A stretch of DNA of 8,452 nt from JALYQB01 sp035640155. Lineage in GTDB: Bacteria > Actinomycetota > Actinomycetes > Mycobacteriales > Pseudonocardiaceae. The stretch lies in NCBI GenBank assembly GCA_035640155.1, contig DASQWR010000104.1:1-8452 (forward strand), given 5' to 3'. The notes beneath the pieces were generated by a model. It saw only the letters and a program-made list of their open reading frames with translations, was not told where the DNA came from and did not search any database. Position numbers and translations under genes: made by a program. Of this stretch, positions 1-6,234 are shown one piece after another (the stretch's first letter is position 1; each line of letters starts with the position of its first letter).

Positions 1-1
1 G

Positions 2-109
2 GTTGTGAAATGGGTAGTAGACTTCTATAATGGGAGACGACGCCACAGTAGGTGCGGGATGCTCTCACCCGTTGCCTACGAGAACACTGTCAACCTCGAA
101 GCAGCATAA
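2..109 (+). CDS. IS3-family transposase, C-terminal end (partial)
   Basis: The frame enters from the left edge and ends at TAA 107-109, giving 35 visible residues. The segment FYNGRRRHSRCGMLSP followed by VAYE matches the very C-terminus of the IS3-family rve/DDE integrase domain, whose usual form is W-Y-N-x-R-R-R-H-S-x-L-G-x-L-S-P-x-x-Y/F-E. The catalytic D, D and E residues lie outside the window, so whether the element is intact cannot be judged here. The protein would cut and join DNA during transposition. The usual small leucine of the family motif (H-S-A-L-G) reads S-R-C-G here, which fits drift or simply a divergent subgroup. Confidence 0.8.
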   Translation, partial: VVKWVVDFYNGRRRHSRCGMLSPVAYENTVNLEAA

Positions 110-115
110 TGGAGT

Positions 116-140
116 CCTCCACGATACGAGGGGAAGCTCA
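116..140. repeat. Probable right terminal inverted repeat of the IS3 element
   Basis: Just after the transposase stop there is CTCCACGATACGAGGGG, continuing to a terminal CA at 139-140. Read on the other strand it begins TGAGCTTCCCC and runs into CGTGGAG, which resembles the ends of actinobacterial IS3-family elements (TG...CA termini with a C-run and GTGGAG). The matching left end lies outside the window, so the pairing and the flanking target duplication cannot be verified. Confidence 0.4.
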
Positions 141-162
141 CCCACCGCGAACCCAGACCCCC

Positions 163-198
163 GGAGGGCTTGAGGCCAACCGCCGCCTCAAGCCCTCC
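163..198. terminator. Perfect 14-bp hairpin, candidate terminator
   Basis: Arms GGAGGGCTTGAGGC (163-176) and GCCTCAAGCCCTCC (185-198) are exactly complementary around an 8-nt loop (177-184). No T-run follows on either strand, so this would be a tail-less hairpin of the kind proposed for high-GC actinobacteria. It lies between the IS end and the DUF2231 gene and could stop transcription leaving the transposase. It could instead be a recombination or protein-binding site. Confidence 0.5.
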
Positions 199-347
199 CC
201 AGCCCCCATCAAAAGACCAAACAGACGAGCACCCGTCGACTCAACTAGATCACTTCCCGAGGCATGTGCCCCCCGGGGTTGGGGGTACGTGTGGCGCGAG
301 CCGCGCCTCGGCAGTTGATGCCGAGCAATGGGTGCAAGATGGTGCAC

Positions 348-354
348 AGGAGGG
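348..354 (+). promoter_or_regulatory. Ribosome binding site of the DUF2231 gene
   Basis: AGGAGGG sits 5 nt upstream of the ATG at 360. It is a near-perfect Shine-Dalgarno site and decides the start in favour of 360 over the in-frame ATG at 264, which has no comparable site. Confidence 0.8.
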
Positions 355-359
355 ATTTC

Positions 360-938
360 ATGGCTAGGTTGTTCTCCATCGGCCCGGCGATTACGATCAA
401 GGGCCGCAAGTTCAAGGGGCTACGCGGCTGGGCGGGCAAGCCGCTGCACCCACCGTTGACCGACATTCCGGTCGCCGCCTACGTACTGGCGCTGGTGTTC
501 GATGTCATCTCGTACCTGGTCGGCAGCGGCTCCGGGTTCGCCCGGGATGCTTATGTGGCGGGTACCTGGACGATGATCGCTGGTGTGATCGTCTCGCTGC
601 CTACCGCCTTGACCGGTTTTTGGGACTGGTGGAAGTCCACACCGCGCGGCACCCAGGCCTGGCGCACCGCCAACTGGCACATGGCGGTCATGCTGGCTGT
701 GACGGCACTAGTGGTGGTGGACATCGTGCTGCGGCTCGGGCAGGCCGACGCTCTGGTCGTACCAACGGTGGTGCTAGTTCTGTCGATTGTGGCCGGCGCG
801 CTGGTCGTGTTCGGTGCCGCTTATGGCGGGTCGTTGGTCTATGACTACGGCTTCAACGTCGAGACCGCCGGCGATCACCCCGTCTGGCACGTATCCGAGC
901 GCGACGTCTATCCCCAGGACGCCACCTTCCCAGAGTAG
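360..938 (+). CDS. DUF2231 family four-helix membrane protein
   Basis: An intact 192-residue protein. Residues 29-41 (LHPPLTDIPVAAY) match the signature H-P-x-L-x-x-x-P of the DUF2231 family. About four membrane helices are visible, near residues 37-56, 66-86, 104-125 and 132-153. Other family-like features are the GFWDWW segment after helix 2, the W-H-M in helix 3, and the GGSLVYDYGFNV exit from helix 4. The conserved histidines suggest a redox or metal/heme role, but no reaction is established for the family and none is claimed here. The C-terminal tail (HPVWHVSERDVYP) is soluble. The gene stands alone between IS remnants, downstream of a 14-bp hairpin, so it is probably transcribed from the 199-345 interval, where I could not pick a convincing promoter. 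The IS256-type fragment ends about 40 bp beyond its stop and did not damage it. Confidence 0.85.
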   Translation: MARLFSIGPAITIKGRKFKGLRGWAGKPLHPPLTDIPVAAYVLALVFDVISYLVGSGSGFARDAYVAGTWTMIAGVIVSLPTALTGFWDWWKSTPRGTQAWRTANWHMAVMLAVTALVVVDIVLRLGQADALVVPTVVLVLSIVAGALVVFGAAYGGSLVYDYGFNVETAGDHPVWHVSERDVYPQDATFPE

Positions 939-978
939 CAGCAATAGGGCAGGGCGGGTGGCCCGTTCCCATCGAGCC

Positions 979-1314
979 CGTGGAGCCCTCAACCAGCGAC
1001 AACGGATGCTTCGTTCCGTCGATGTCGATCCCGAGGGCGACCACGCACAGGTGCTCACCGAAGCGCACCCCGTCGACCATCAGCGCCACCAGGTCCAGCC
1101 CGGACAGGTCCGCGGACAGCAGCTCGCCCAGCGCGGTCTCGGTCGCCGCGACGAACCGCCGCGACACCGCCGAGCGCGAGGTGCTCGTCGCGGCGTGCTC
1201 GGTGCGCTCACCGACCGGCTCGAGTGCGACCGGACAGCGCCGTGTCGAGATCCCAGCGAGCATCCGGCGCAGGGTTGAGCGCACCAGGGCCAGCGCTAGT
1301 GGCACCTGAACCAT
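979..1314 (-). pseudogene. IS256-family (mutator-type) transposase fragment
   Basis: About 112 residues in one minus-strand frame match the central part of actinobacterial IS256-type transposases: RMLAGISTRR, then LEPVGE, then TSRSAVSRRFV, then LDLVALMVDGVRFGEH (with the first catalytic Asp in the M-V-D-G stretch), then VVALGIDIDGTKHPLSL and VEGST. In intact family members VEGST is followed by E-N-A-T and the second half carrying the other catalytic Asp and the Glu. Here homology stops abruptly after VEGST (about 979) and the frame runs into sequence antisense to the DUF2231 gene. At the N-terminal side the frame meets a stop upstream of 1314, and the usual first 100 or so residues are missing. 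Both ends are therefore lost and the fragment cannot be active. Confidence 0.8.
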
Positions 1315-1600
1315 GCAGTACGGCCGGGGCGCCAGACTTCGTGAAATGGCAGATCAACAAGGGGCTCTTCGAGAAACTGTGGATCGGACAGGACTTGCTA
1401 TCCATGCCTCTGGGTACCCCGACGAGCGCTTGCTTAACGCGCCCGTTGAGCTGCTACGACCGGCTGCCACTTCTCGATGCCGAAGTGCTCGCCCAGCAGC
1501 CGCTCCTGGTAAGCATTCAGCTGGGGCTGGGTGACGACTGCGATCTGTGGTGCTCTCGGGGTGTCGGTCGTGGTGTGTCGGTGGGAGTGCTTGGATCTTG
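1296..1600 (-). pseudogene. Unidentified decayed frame with in-frame stops
   Basis: On the minus strand one frame reads VTQPQLNAYQERLLGEHF, then GIEKWQPVVAAQRAR, then TAA (1434-1436). After a second stop TAG (1398-1400) the same frame continues QVLSDPQFLEEPLVDLPF, then HEVWRPGRTAWFR, ending at TAG (1296-1298). Residue mix and spacing look like a real protein broken by nonsense changes, with no frameshift between the two parts. I do not recognise the family. The 3' end overlaps the IS256 fragment in another frame. Plus-strand frames over the same bases are also partly open, so strand assignment is tentative. Confidence 0.3.
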
Positions 1601-1755
1601 AGTCGGTGCCGCAGGAGATGTCGTGCGAGGAGCTGATCGTGCTCGTGCGTCACCAGGCTGGGCAGATCAGCGTGATGGCGGGCAGGTCTCGGAGTTGAGG
1701 GAGGCTACGCCCGGTTGGGATCAAGCAGCCCTACCCGTGAGCCGCCCTGGACCAA
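1591..1755 (+). pseudogene. IS66-type transposase N-terminal remnant, frameshifted
   Basis: One frame reads LESVPQEMSCEELIVLVR, then HQAGQISVMAG, and stops at TGA 1696-1698. This resembles the N-terminal coiled-coil of IS66-family TnpC proteins (M-S-Y-E-E-L-x-x-L-V-x-x-Q-A-x-x-I-x-x-L). After a single-base shift the reading continues VSELREA, and a further shift gives RLGSSSPTREPPW, reminiscent of the R-L-G-x-x-S-S-x-S-S-x-P-P segment that follows the coiled-coil in the family. The rest of the transposase is absent. It is a dead remnant. The match over the first 30 residues is good; the shifted parts are weaker. Confidence 0.5.
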
Positions 1756-2349
1756 CATCAACAATGAACGCCTAAGATCAAGTACGATCGTTACGAATAT
1801 AAATGCTTACGTGCAGGGGTGTCTCGGGAGGACGAAGTTTGATCATGATAATTCCGAGTTAATAAGGTTGCCAAGTTTCAGACGTACCAGGCACGAGCTT
1901 ATCATGCGGGCCGGTGCTAGACGGTGCTAGACGGGAGGGTCACCGGCAGACAGTAGTCTGAGTTCTCTGGCACCTACATGGAGTTGATCTACTTATATGC
2001 ATCTGCGTGCATGTAGTGGCAGGACTGCAACCGACCATACGATCGCGTCGTTCGTCATCGGCCCATCACTGGTACAGTAGTGCCAAACCGTGTAACGCCA
2101 GGGACATGCGGACTGAACAGGACACAGCCCGAGAGCAGCGTCAACCCAAGATTCAAGTGCACTGGAGCGCGCTATTAACAGCCCCTCCAACCGGAGTGCC
2201 GGACGGCGGAGTCTCTGGCTGCCGAGCGCATTGTGACACAAGCGAGGTCCGGTGGGGCACGCCGGACACAAGCATCAAGAGCGGTCGGACTGGAATACGC
2301 TGACAATATCCTCACTCTCGGTATTCCAAGCCCTGCTGCAAGGATTCCG
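1756..2349. other. Gene-poor, AT-richer interval
   Basis: No frame here shows a recognisable protein, and the available short frames have compositions unlike coding DNA of the window. The part around 1760-1900 is clearly richer in A and T than the transporter operon, and runs such as ACGAATATAAATGC and GATAATTCC are rare elsewhere in the window. It follows directly on the IS66 remnant, so imported and decayed DNA is the simplest reading. A short 10-bp tandem repeat lies at 1912-1931. No RNA gene was seen. Confidence 0.5.
1912..1931. repeat. Two-copy 10-bp tandem repeat
   Basis: CGGTGCTAGA occurs twice without a gap (1912-1921 and 1922-1931), and CGG of a third unit follows. It is probably a replication-slippage duplication. 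No function is evident. Confidence 0.7.
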
Positions 2350-2466
2350 ATGAACTTCTGTCGTATCATAGCACTTCTCGAAGCGCCACTCCTAGTTGTC
2401 GCCGTATTTTTGGTCGTGCTGCGTCCCATCCCGCTGTCCGACTCAGTGGGTTTTCTATTACTGTAA
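2350..2466 (+). CDS. Possible 38-residue single-helix membrane peptide
   Basis: ATG 2350 is preceded by AAGGA at 2340-2344 with a 5-nt gap, a good ribosome binding site. The peptide begins MNFCRIIALLEAP, continues LLVVAVFLVVLRPIPL and ends at TAA 2464-2466. It would have one hydrophobic helix of about 18 residues with an Arg on each side. It sits 14 bp from the end of the convergent binding-protein gene, inside an otherwise gene-poor stretch. I recognise no family. It may be a small membrane peptide, the start of a gene cut off by rearrangement, or a chance frame. The frame is also open upstream to 2233, but that part does not look like protein. Confidence 0.25.
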   Translation: MNFCRIIALLEAPLLVVAVFLVVLRPIPLSDSVGFLLL

Positions 2467-2480
2467 CGCAACACCGCCGA

Positions 2481-3473
2481 CTAGGATCCTTTGGCAATGA
2501 AGCCCTGCCGGGCGAGCCAGTCGCGGGCGACCTGGCGTTCCGGCTTGCCCTCCGCGGATTTCTGCCGGTTCAGGTCGGCCATCACCTCATTGGTCAGGGC
2601 CGCGGAGATCGGTGCGAACGCCTTGGCAATGTTGGGGTTACGGTCGTAGTCCTCCCTGCGCATGGTGGGAGCTGCGTTGTAGAGTGGATGGTACAGCTTG
2701 TCGTCCTGCAGCACCGTCAGCCCGAGTTGTGGGATGCGGCCGTCGGTTGTGAACACCTCCCCGAACATGCACTCCTTCTGGTCGGCGGTGGCCTGGTAGA
2801 TGGCACCGGTCTGGAGCACCCGCAGCCGATCCGGCGGGACCTGGAAGCCGTAGGTCTGTTGCAGGCCTGCGAGTCCGTCGTCCCGGTTCTGGTATTCGGT
2901 CTCGATGCACACGTTGCTCGGCTGACCGGAGCGAATGTATGCGGCCATATCCGACAGAGTCCTTATTCCGAACTGCTGTGCTCGCTCCTTTTTAACAGCA
3001 AAAGCGAAGGTATTGTTGAACGGGGTCGGCTCAAGCCAGACAATCTTATTCTGGGTCAGGTCCCGTTCCTTGACCGCTTCATATTGCGCCTTGCTGTCCT
3101 GGATCGGCTTCTGGCCCAGGAAGGAAACCCATGCGGTACCAGTGTATTCCCAGTACAGGTCAATGTCACCGCCGAGAAGGGCCTTACGTGTGGCGTCGGT
3201 GCCACCGACATTGCATCGGTCGGTGACCTTAGCGTTGACCGATTCCAGGGCCGCCACGGCGATCTGGCATAGCACCAGTTGCTCGTCGAAGCTCTTACCG
3301 CCCACGGTGTAGGACTGCCCTTCGAGGTTCACCTGCTGGACGAGGCTGGCGCCCTTCGCTGACGGGCCGCTGCTGCTCAGCCCGCCGCATCCGGTTACCA
3401 GCGCAGCCGCCAACGCCAGCACAGTCAACAAGACGGTGGTGCGTCGGCGGCCGAACAATGATATCGATCGCAT
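2481..3473 (-). CDS. Osmoprotectant ABC transporter substrate-binding lipoprotein (OpuBC/OpuCC/ProX type)
   Basis: A 330-residue protein, the usual length for the family. It is the extracytoplasmic receptor that captures quaternary-ammonium osmoprotectants (glycine betaine, carnitine, choline or similar) and delivers them to the permeases. Residues 1-28 form a lipoprotein signal (RRR, hydrophobic core, then ALVTG before Cys29). Family blocks seen are YTVGGKSFDEQ (55-65, equivalent to the G-x-K-x-F-x-E-Q of OpuCC/OsmF proteins) and DIDLYWEYTGTAW (103-115), whose aromatic residues are in the region that makes the cation-binding cage in relatives. Four cysteines in the mature part (69, 87, 189, 235) could form two disulfides. 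The start at 3473 has AGGA a few bases upstream. It is the last gene of the operon, 54 bp after the permease stop. Exact ligand cannot be told from sequence. No clear terminator was found after it. Confidence 0.9.
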   Translation of the reverse strand: MRSISLFGRRRTTVLLTVLALAAALVTGCGGLSSSGPSAKGASLVQQVNLEGQSYTVGGKSFDEQLVLCQIAVAALESVNAKVTDRCNVGGTDATRKALLGGDIDLYWEYTGTAWVSFLGQKPIQDSKAQYEAVKERDLTQNKIVWLEPTPFNNTFAFAVKKERAQQFGIRTLSDMAAYIRSGQPSNVCIETEYQNRDDGLAGLQQTYGFQVPPDRLRVLQTGAIYQATADQKECMFGEVFTTDGRIPQLGLTVLQDDKLYHPLYNAAPTMRREDYDRNPNIAKAFAPISAALTNEVMADLNRQKSAEGKPERQVARDWLARQGFIAKGS

Positions 3474-3527
3474 GCATTCCTACTCTCTTCCGATCCCCGT
3501 CATTCCACTCGAGCTCCCGCGACGCAC

Positions 3528-4334
3528 TCACCCGACCCGGCCGCTCACGAGCCGTTCGGCGACACCGGCCAGCCAGTCGATGAGTAACGCCAGCGCCGCC
3601 ACGATGGCCGAGGCGACGAACACCGCTCGCGGCCGGCCGAGGTTAAGCATGCTACTGATAGGCTCACCAAGGCCGCCCGCGCCGATAAACGTGGCAAGCG
3701 TGGCGGTGCCGACATTTAGCACCAGCGCCACCCGAATACCTGCTACCATCACCGGCACCGCGAGCGGGAGCTCCACTCGCAGTAGGATCTGCCTTGCCGA
3801 CATCCCCATACCGCGAGCAGCGTCGATGAGCGCTGGATCCACCTGCCGCAGCCCGGCCACGGTATTGGTGAGCACCGGTAGGAACGACGCCACCACCAGC
3901 GCGATGATCGCTGTCGTGGTGCCGAAGTCGAGCAGGAAAGCCAGCAGAATGATCACGCCGTAGGGCGGCAGCGCCTGGATAAACCCACCAAACGCGACTG
4001 TCCCGGGACGGATTCGGTCCGCCGCCGGGCGGCTCAGCGCAATCCCCAGCGGCAGCGCTATAGCGATCACCAACACGGTGGATGCGGCCGCCAGCCAGAT
4101 GTGCTCGACGAACTTGGCCCACAGGTAGGAGGAATCCAGCGCACGCTTCTCGACGCTGTCCAGTTGCCGATTTGCGGTGTAGAACAGCACCAGCGCCAGC
4201 CCGACGACCACAATTACCGGGGTCGCGACCAGGTCACGGTTGCGCCAGATCCAGCCGGGCGCACGGCGGGGCACCGCCGTGGCCGATTCCGGGCCAGCGG
4301 GAGGGAGTGCATCCGCGGGAATGTTGGCGGTCAT
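3528..4334 (-). CDS. Osmoprotectant ABC transporter permease (second permease of the operon)
   Basis: A 268-residue inner-membrane subunit of the BPD_transp_1 family. A roughly 35-residue cytoplasmic, Pro/Ala-rich N-terminus precedes the first helix (about 36-54), followed by the core of about five helices. The EAA loop that docks on the ATPase is at 171-201 (D-A-A-R-G-M-G-M-S ... LPLAVPVMVAGIR), in the form typical of OpuBB/OpuCB/ProW-like permeases. The preceding segment LPPYGVIILLAFL and the later GAGGLGEPI are also family-like. Its ATG overlaps the ATPase stop (ATGA, 4331-4334), indicating coupled translation. Its partner permease is the first gene of the operon, and the two would form a heterodimeric channel. 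Confidence 0.9.
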   Translation of the reverse strand: MTANIPADALPPAGPESATAVPRRAPGWIWRNRDLVATPVIVVVGLALVLFYTANRQLDSVEKRALDSSYLWAKFVEHIWLAAASTVLVIAIALPLGIALSRPAADRIRPGTVAFGGFIQALPPYGVIILLAFLLDFGTTTAIIALVVASFLPVLTNTVAGLRQVDPALIDAARGMGMSARQILLRVELPLAVPVMVAGIRVALVLNVGTATLATFIGAGGLGEPISSMLNLGRPRAVFVASAIVAALALLIDWLAGVAERLVSGRVG

Positions 4335-5446
4335 GGCTGCTTTCCGTTGGTCCGCAGGTCACTCACCAGAGCGTCCCAACGCAGGGCACCCTGGGGCTGC
4401 CCGTCGTCATCGACCACCACGACCAGCGGGGAGCGGCCATCGAGCATGACGTCGACAGCGTCGTAGACGGTGCCGGACAACGGCACCGTCACCAGCGGTG
4501 GAGACTGCGCCAACCCGGGCAGGTGAAGCCAGGCGGATGGGCGACCCGCGTCGTCCACCGTGAGCACTGGATGACCGGGCGTGGGAGCGCCTCCACTGGA
4601 GATCACTACCTCCTCCAGCTCTAGATGGCTAAGCTCCAGCAGCGACAGTCGACGGACCGCTGCGCCACTGCCGACGAACTCGGCGACGAAAGCGTTCGCC
4701 GGATGGGCGAGCACCTCACTCGGGGTGTCGTATTGTGCCAGCCGCCCGCCAGCAGCGAACACGGCAATCCGATCACCCAGCTTTACAGCCTCGGACAAAT
4801 CATGAGTGACGAAGCAAATGGTCTTGGCGACGTGGCGCTGCACCTCAAGAAACTGGTCCTGAAGCCGTTCCCGAGTGATCGGGTCGATGGCTCCAAACGG
4901 CTCGTCCATCAGCATCACCGCGGGGTCAGCCGCCAGACCGCGCGCCACCCCAACGCGCTGCTGCTGCCCGCCCGAGAGCTGCCGCGGATACCGGTCCCGA
5001 AACTCTGCTGGCTCCATTCCCACCAGATGCAGCAGTTCATCGACCCGGTTGGTGATACGGCCCTTGTTCCAGCCCAGCATCTTGGGCACCACCGCGATGT
5101 TGTCCGCGATGGTCAAGTGCGGGAACAACCCCACCTGCTGGATCACATAGCCGATCCGCCTACGCAGCTGGTCAGCGTTGACGTCGGTGACGTCCTCGCC
5201 GTCGAGCAGGATGCGCCCGGTGGTCGGCTCGATGAGCCGGTTCATCATCTTCAGGGTGGTCGTTTTGCCGCACCCGGAGGGCCCGATGAGCATCACGATG
5301 GCGCCCTCGGGAACAACAAGGTTCAGCTCAGCGACGGCAGGCTTCGACTGCTTCGGGTAGGTTTTACTGACGCCCTCCAGTGCGATCACCGGGCGCTGAT
5401 CAGCCCGATGGGCGGGGTCGGTCAGATACTGCACGGTCTCAGACAC
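4331..5446 (-). CDS. Osmoprotectant ABC transporter ATP-binding protein (OpuCA/ProV type)
   Basis: A 371-residue ATPase that powers quaternary-amine uptake. Walker A GPSGCGKTT is at 55-63, the Q-loop at about 103-104 (VIQQVGLFPHLT), the ABC signature LSGGQQQRV at 157-165, Walker B VMLMDEP at 177-183 and the switch His at 215 (VTHD), so all catalytic motifs are intact. After residue about 265 there is a C-terminal extension of about 100 residues. Its last part (VPLSGTVYDAVDVML, then SPLVVVVDDDGQPQGALRW) reads as one CBS-like repeat, and the first half of the expected pair is weak. In OpuA/OpuCA relatives this tail senses ionic strength or cyclic di-AMP. The start is GTG at 5446, overlapping the end of the first permease by 8 bp, with GAGGGGG upstream. 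The end overlaps the next permease by 4 bp. Confidence 0.93.
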   Translation of the reverse strand: MSETVQYLTDPAHRADQRPVIALEGVSKTYPKQSKPAVAELNLVVPEGAIVMLIGPSGCGKTTTLKMMNRLIEPTTGRILLDGEDVTDVNADQLRRRIGYVIQQVGLFPHLTIADNIAVVPKMLGWNKGRITNRVDELLHLVGMEPAEFRDRYPRQLSGGQQQRVGVARGLAADPAVMLMDEPFGAIDPITRERLQDQFLEVQRHVAKTICFVTHDLSEAVKLGDRIAVFAAGGRLAQYDTPSEVLAHPANAFVAEFVGSGAAVRRLSLLELSHLELEEVVISSGGAPTPGHPVLTVDDAGRPSAWLHLPGLAQSPPLVTVPLSGTVYDAVDVMLDGRSPLVVVVDDDGQPQGALRWDALVSDLRTNGKQP

Positions 5447-6125
5447 GGATCCCCCTCGGGGTGGTCACTCGCTGGATGACAACGAAGATGATCTCGTAGG
5501 CAGCTGCCACCACGAGACATCCCAGTGTGCCGGTGATGACCTCGTTGAAGGAGTTGACAGCTCCGAGCCGAGCTAAGCCGTCCTGCAACGGCTTGCCGAA
5601 GCCGGGGCCGCCAATGATGGCTGCCACCACAGCGATCGAGACCAAGATCAGCACCGCGACCCGGATCCCAGAGATGATTACCGGCCAGGCCAGCGGCAGC
5701 TGCACCCGGACCATCCGGCGCACTGGCCCCATCCCGATACCGCGAGCGGCCTCCAACACAGCCGGGTCCACCGAGGACAGCCCAGCCAGGGTGTTGCGCA
5801 GTACCGGGTAGATCGCGTACAAGGTCAACGCGACGATGCTCGGGGTGACCCCAAGTCCCAACAGTGGCTGCAGCATGCCAAACAACGCCAGCGACGGGAT
5901 GGTCAACGCGGCCGAGGCGAGCAGCAGCGACATCTCACGACTGCCCACCCGCAAGCTGCGCCGCCACGACACAGGGGTGAGCTGGTTGGTGTGCAACACC
6001 AGAGCCAGCACCAGCGAAATCACGCTTGCAAAGATCACCGAATAAAGCACGAGCAGGAAGTGCTGCTGGGCGTAGAAGATCAAATCGGTGGAGTTCTCCG
6101 ACAAGTACCGTAGGTAGGACCCCAT
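5439..6125 (-). CDS. Osmoprotectant ABC transporter permease (first gene of the operon)
   Basis: A 228-residue inner-membrane subunit of the BPD_transp_1 family, close to the usual 210-230 residues of OpuBD/OpuCD-type permeases. About five to six helices are visible, and the EAA loop lies at 125-155 (E-A-A-R-G-I-G-M-G ... LPLAWPVIISGIRVA), followed by IIGGPGFGKPL. It pairs with the other permease gene of the operon. I chose ATG 6125 because GGGAGG (6133-6138) sits 7 nt upstream. The GTG at 6128, in frame, would leave only 4 nt. The start codon overlaps the TGA of the upstream nSTAND-fragment frame (TGATG), so it may be translated by coupling as well as by its own site. Confidence 0.9.
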   Translation of the reverse strand: MGSYLRYLSENSTDLIFYAQQHFLLVLYSVIFASVISLVLALVLHTNQLTPVSWRRSLRVGSREMSLLLASAALTIPSLALFGMLQPLLGLGVTPSIVALTLYAIYPVLRNTLAGLSSVDPAVLEAARGIGMGPVRRMVRVQLPLAWPVIISGIRVAVLILVSIAVVAAIIGGPGFGKPLQDGLARLGAVNSFNEVITGTLGCLVVAAAYEIIFVVIQRVTTPRGIRV

Positions 6126-6132
6126 CACCCAG

Positions 6133-6138
6133 CCTCCC
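6133..6138 (-). promoter_or_regulatory. Ribosome binding site of the first permease gene
   Basis: GGGAGG on the minus strand lies 7 nt before ATG 6125 and decides between the adjacent GTG (6128) and ATG (6125) starts. Confidence 0.75.
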
Positions 6139-6234
6139 TACTCGCGCCAACCAGCCTCACGCCAGAGATGATCGACGATGTCGGTGACCTGCTGCCAAGC
6201 GCACCCAGCACGGCCCAGAGGTCCTTCGCCGCAA
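6138..6234 (-). pseudogene. Possible C-terminal tail of a lost gene upstream of the transporter
   Basis: In the frame offset from the nSTAND-fragment frame, the minus strand reads AWQQVTDIVDHLWREAGW, then RE, then TAG at 6138-6140. The Trp- and charge-rich helix-like ending with a stop that merges with the permease ribosome binding site looks like a genuine C-terminus. The frame can be followed back to about 6234 but becomes uninformative. It could be the end of an original operon gene or regulator, or the true C-terminus of the nSTAND protein after a frameshift. I do not recognise it. Confidence 0.25.

Noticed and set aside
264..359. Longer N-terminus for the DUF2231 protein starting at ATG 264
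   Set aside because: The added 32 residues are Arg/Pro-rich and unlike the family, there is no ribosome binding site, and AGGAGGG is placed ideally for ATG 360.
853..978. Extension of the IS256 fragment to the end of its open frame
   Set aside because: After VEGST the residues become Arg-rich antisense of the DUF2231 gene and no longer match the transposase.
2007..2303. Short frames on both strands at 1993-2474 as genes
   Set aside because: No ribosome binding sites, no recognisable motifs, and overlapping frames on both strands of similar poor quality; only the 2350-2466 peptide has a good start site.
2440..2480. Terminator after the binding-protein gene
   Set aside because: No stable hairpin could be built from the bases following the stop.
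4625..5479. 284-residue plus-strand open frame opposite the ATPase gene
   Set aside because: Antisense shadow; the minus strand has all ABC ATPase motifs intact.
6131..6200. Promoter for the transporter operon with TTGGCA as -35
   Set aside because: A TTGGCA is present on the minus strand, but the best -10 partner (GATCAT) is weak and 19 bp away; not strong enough to call.
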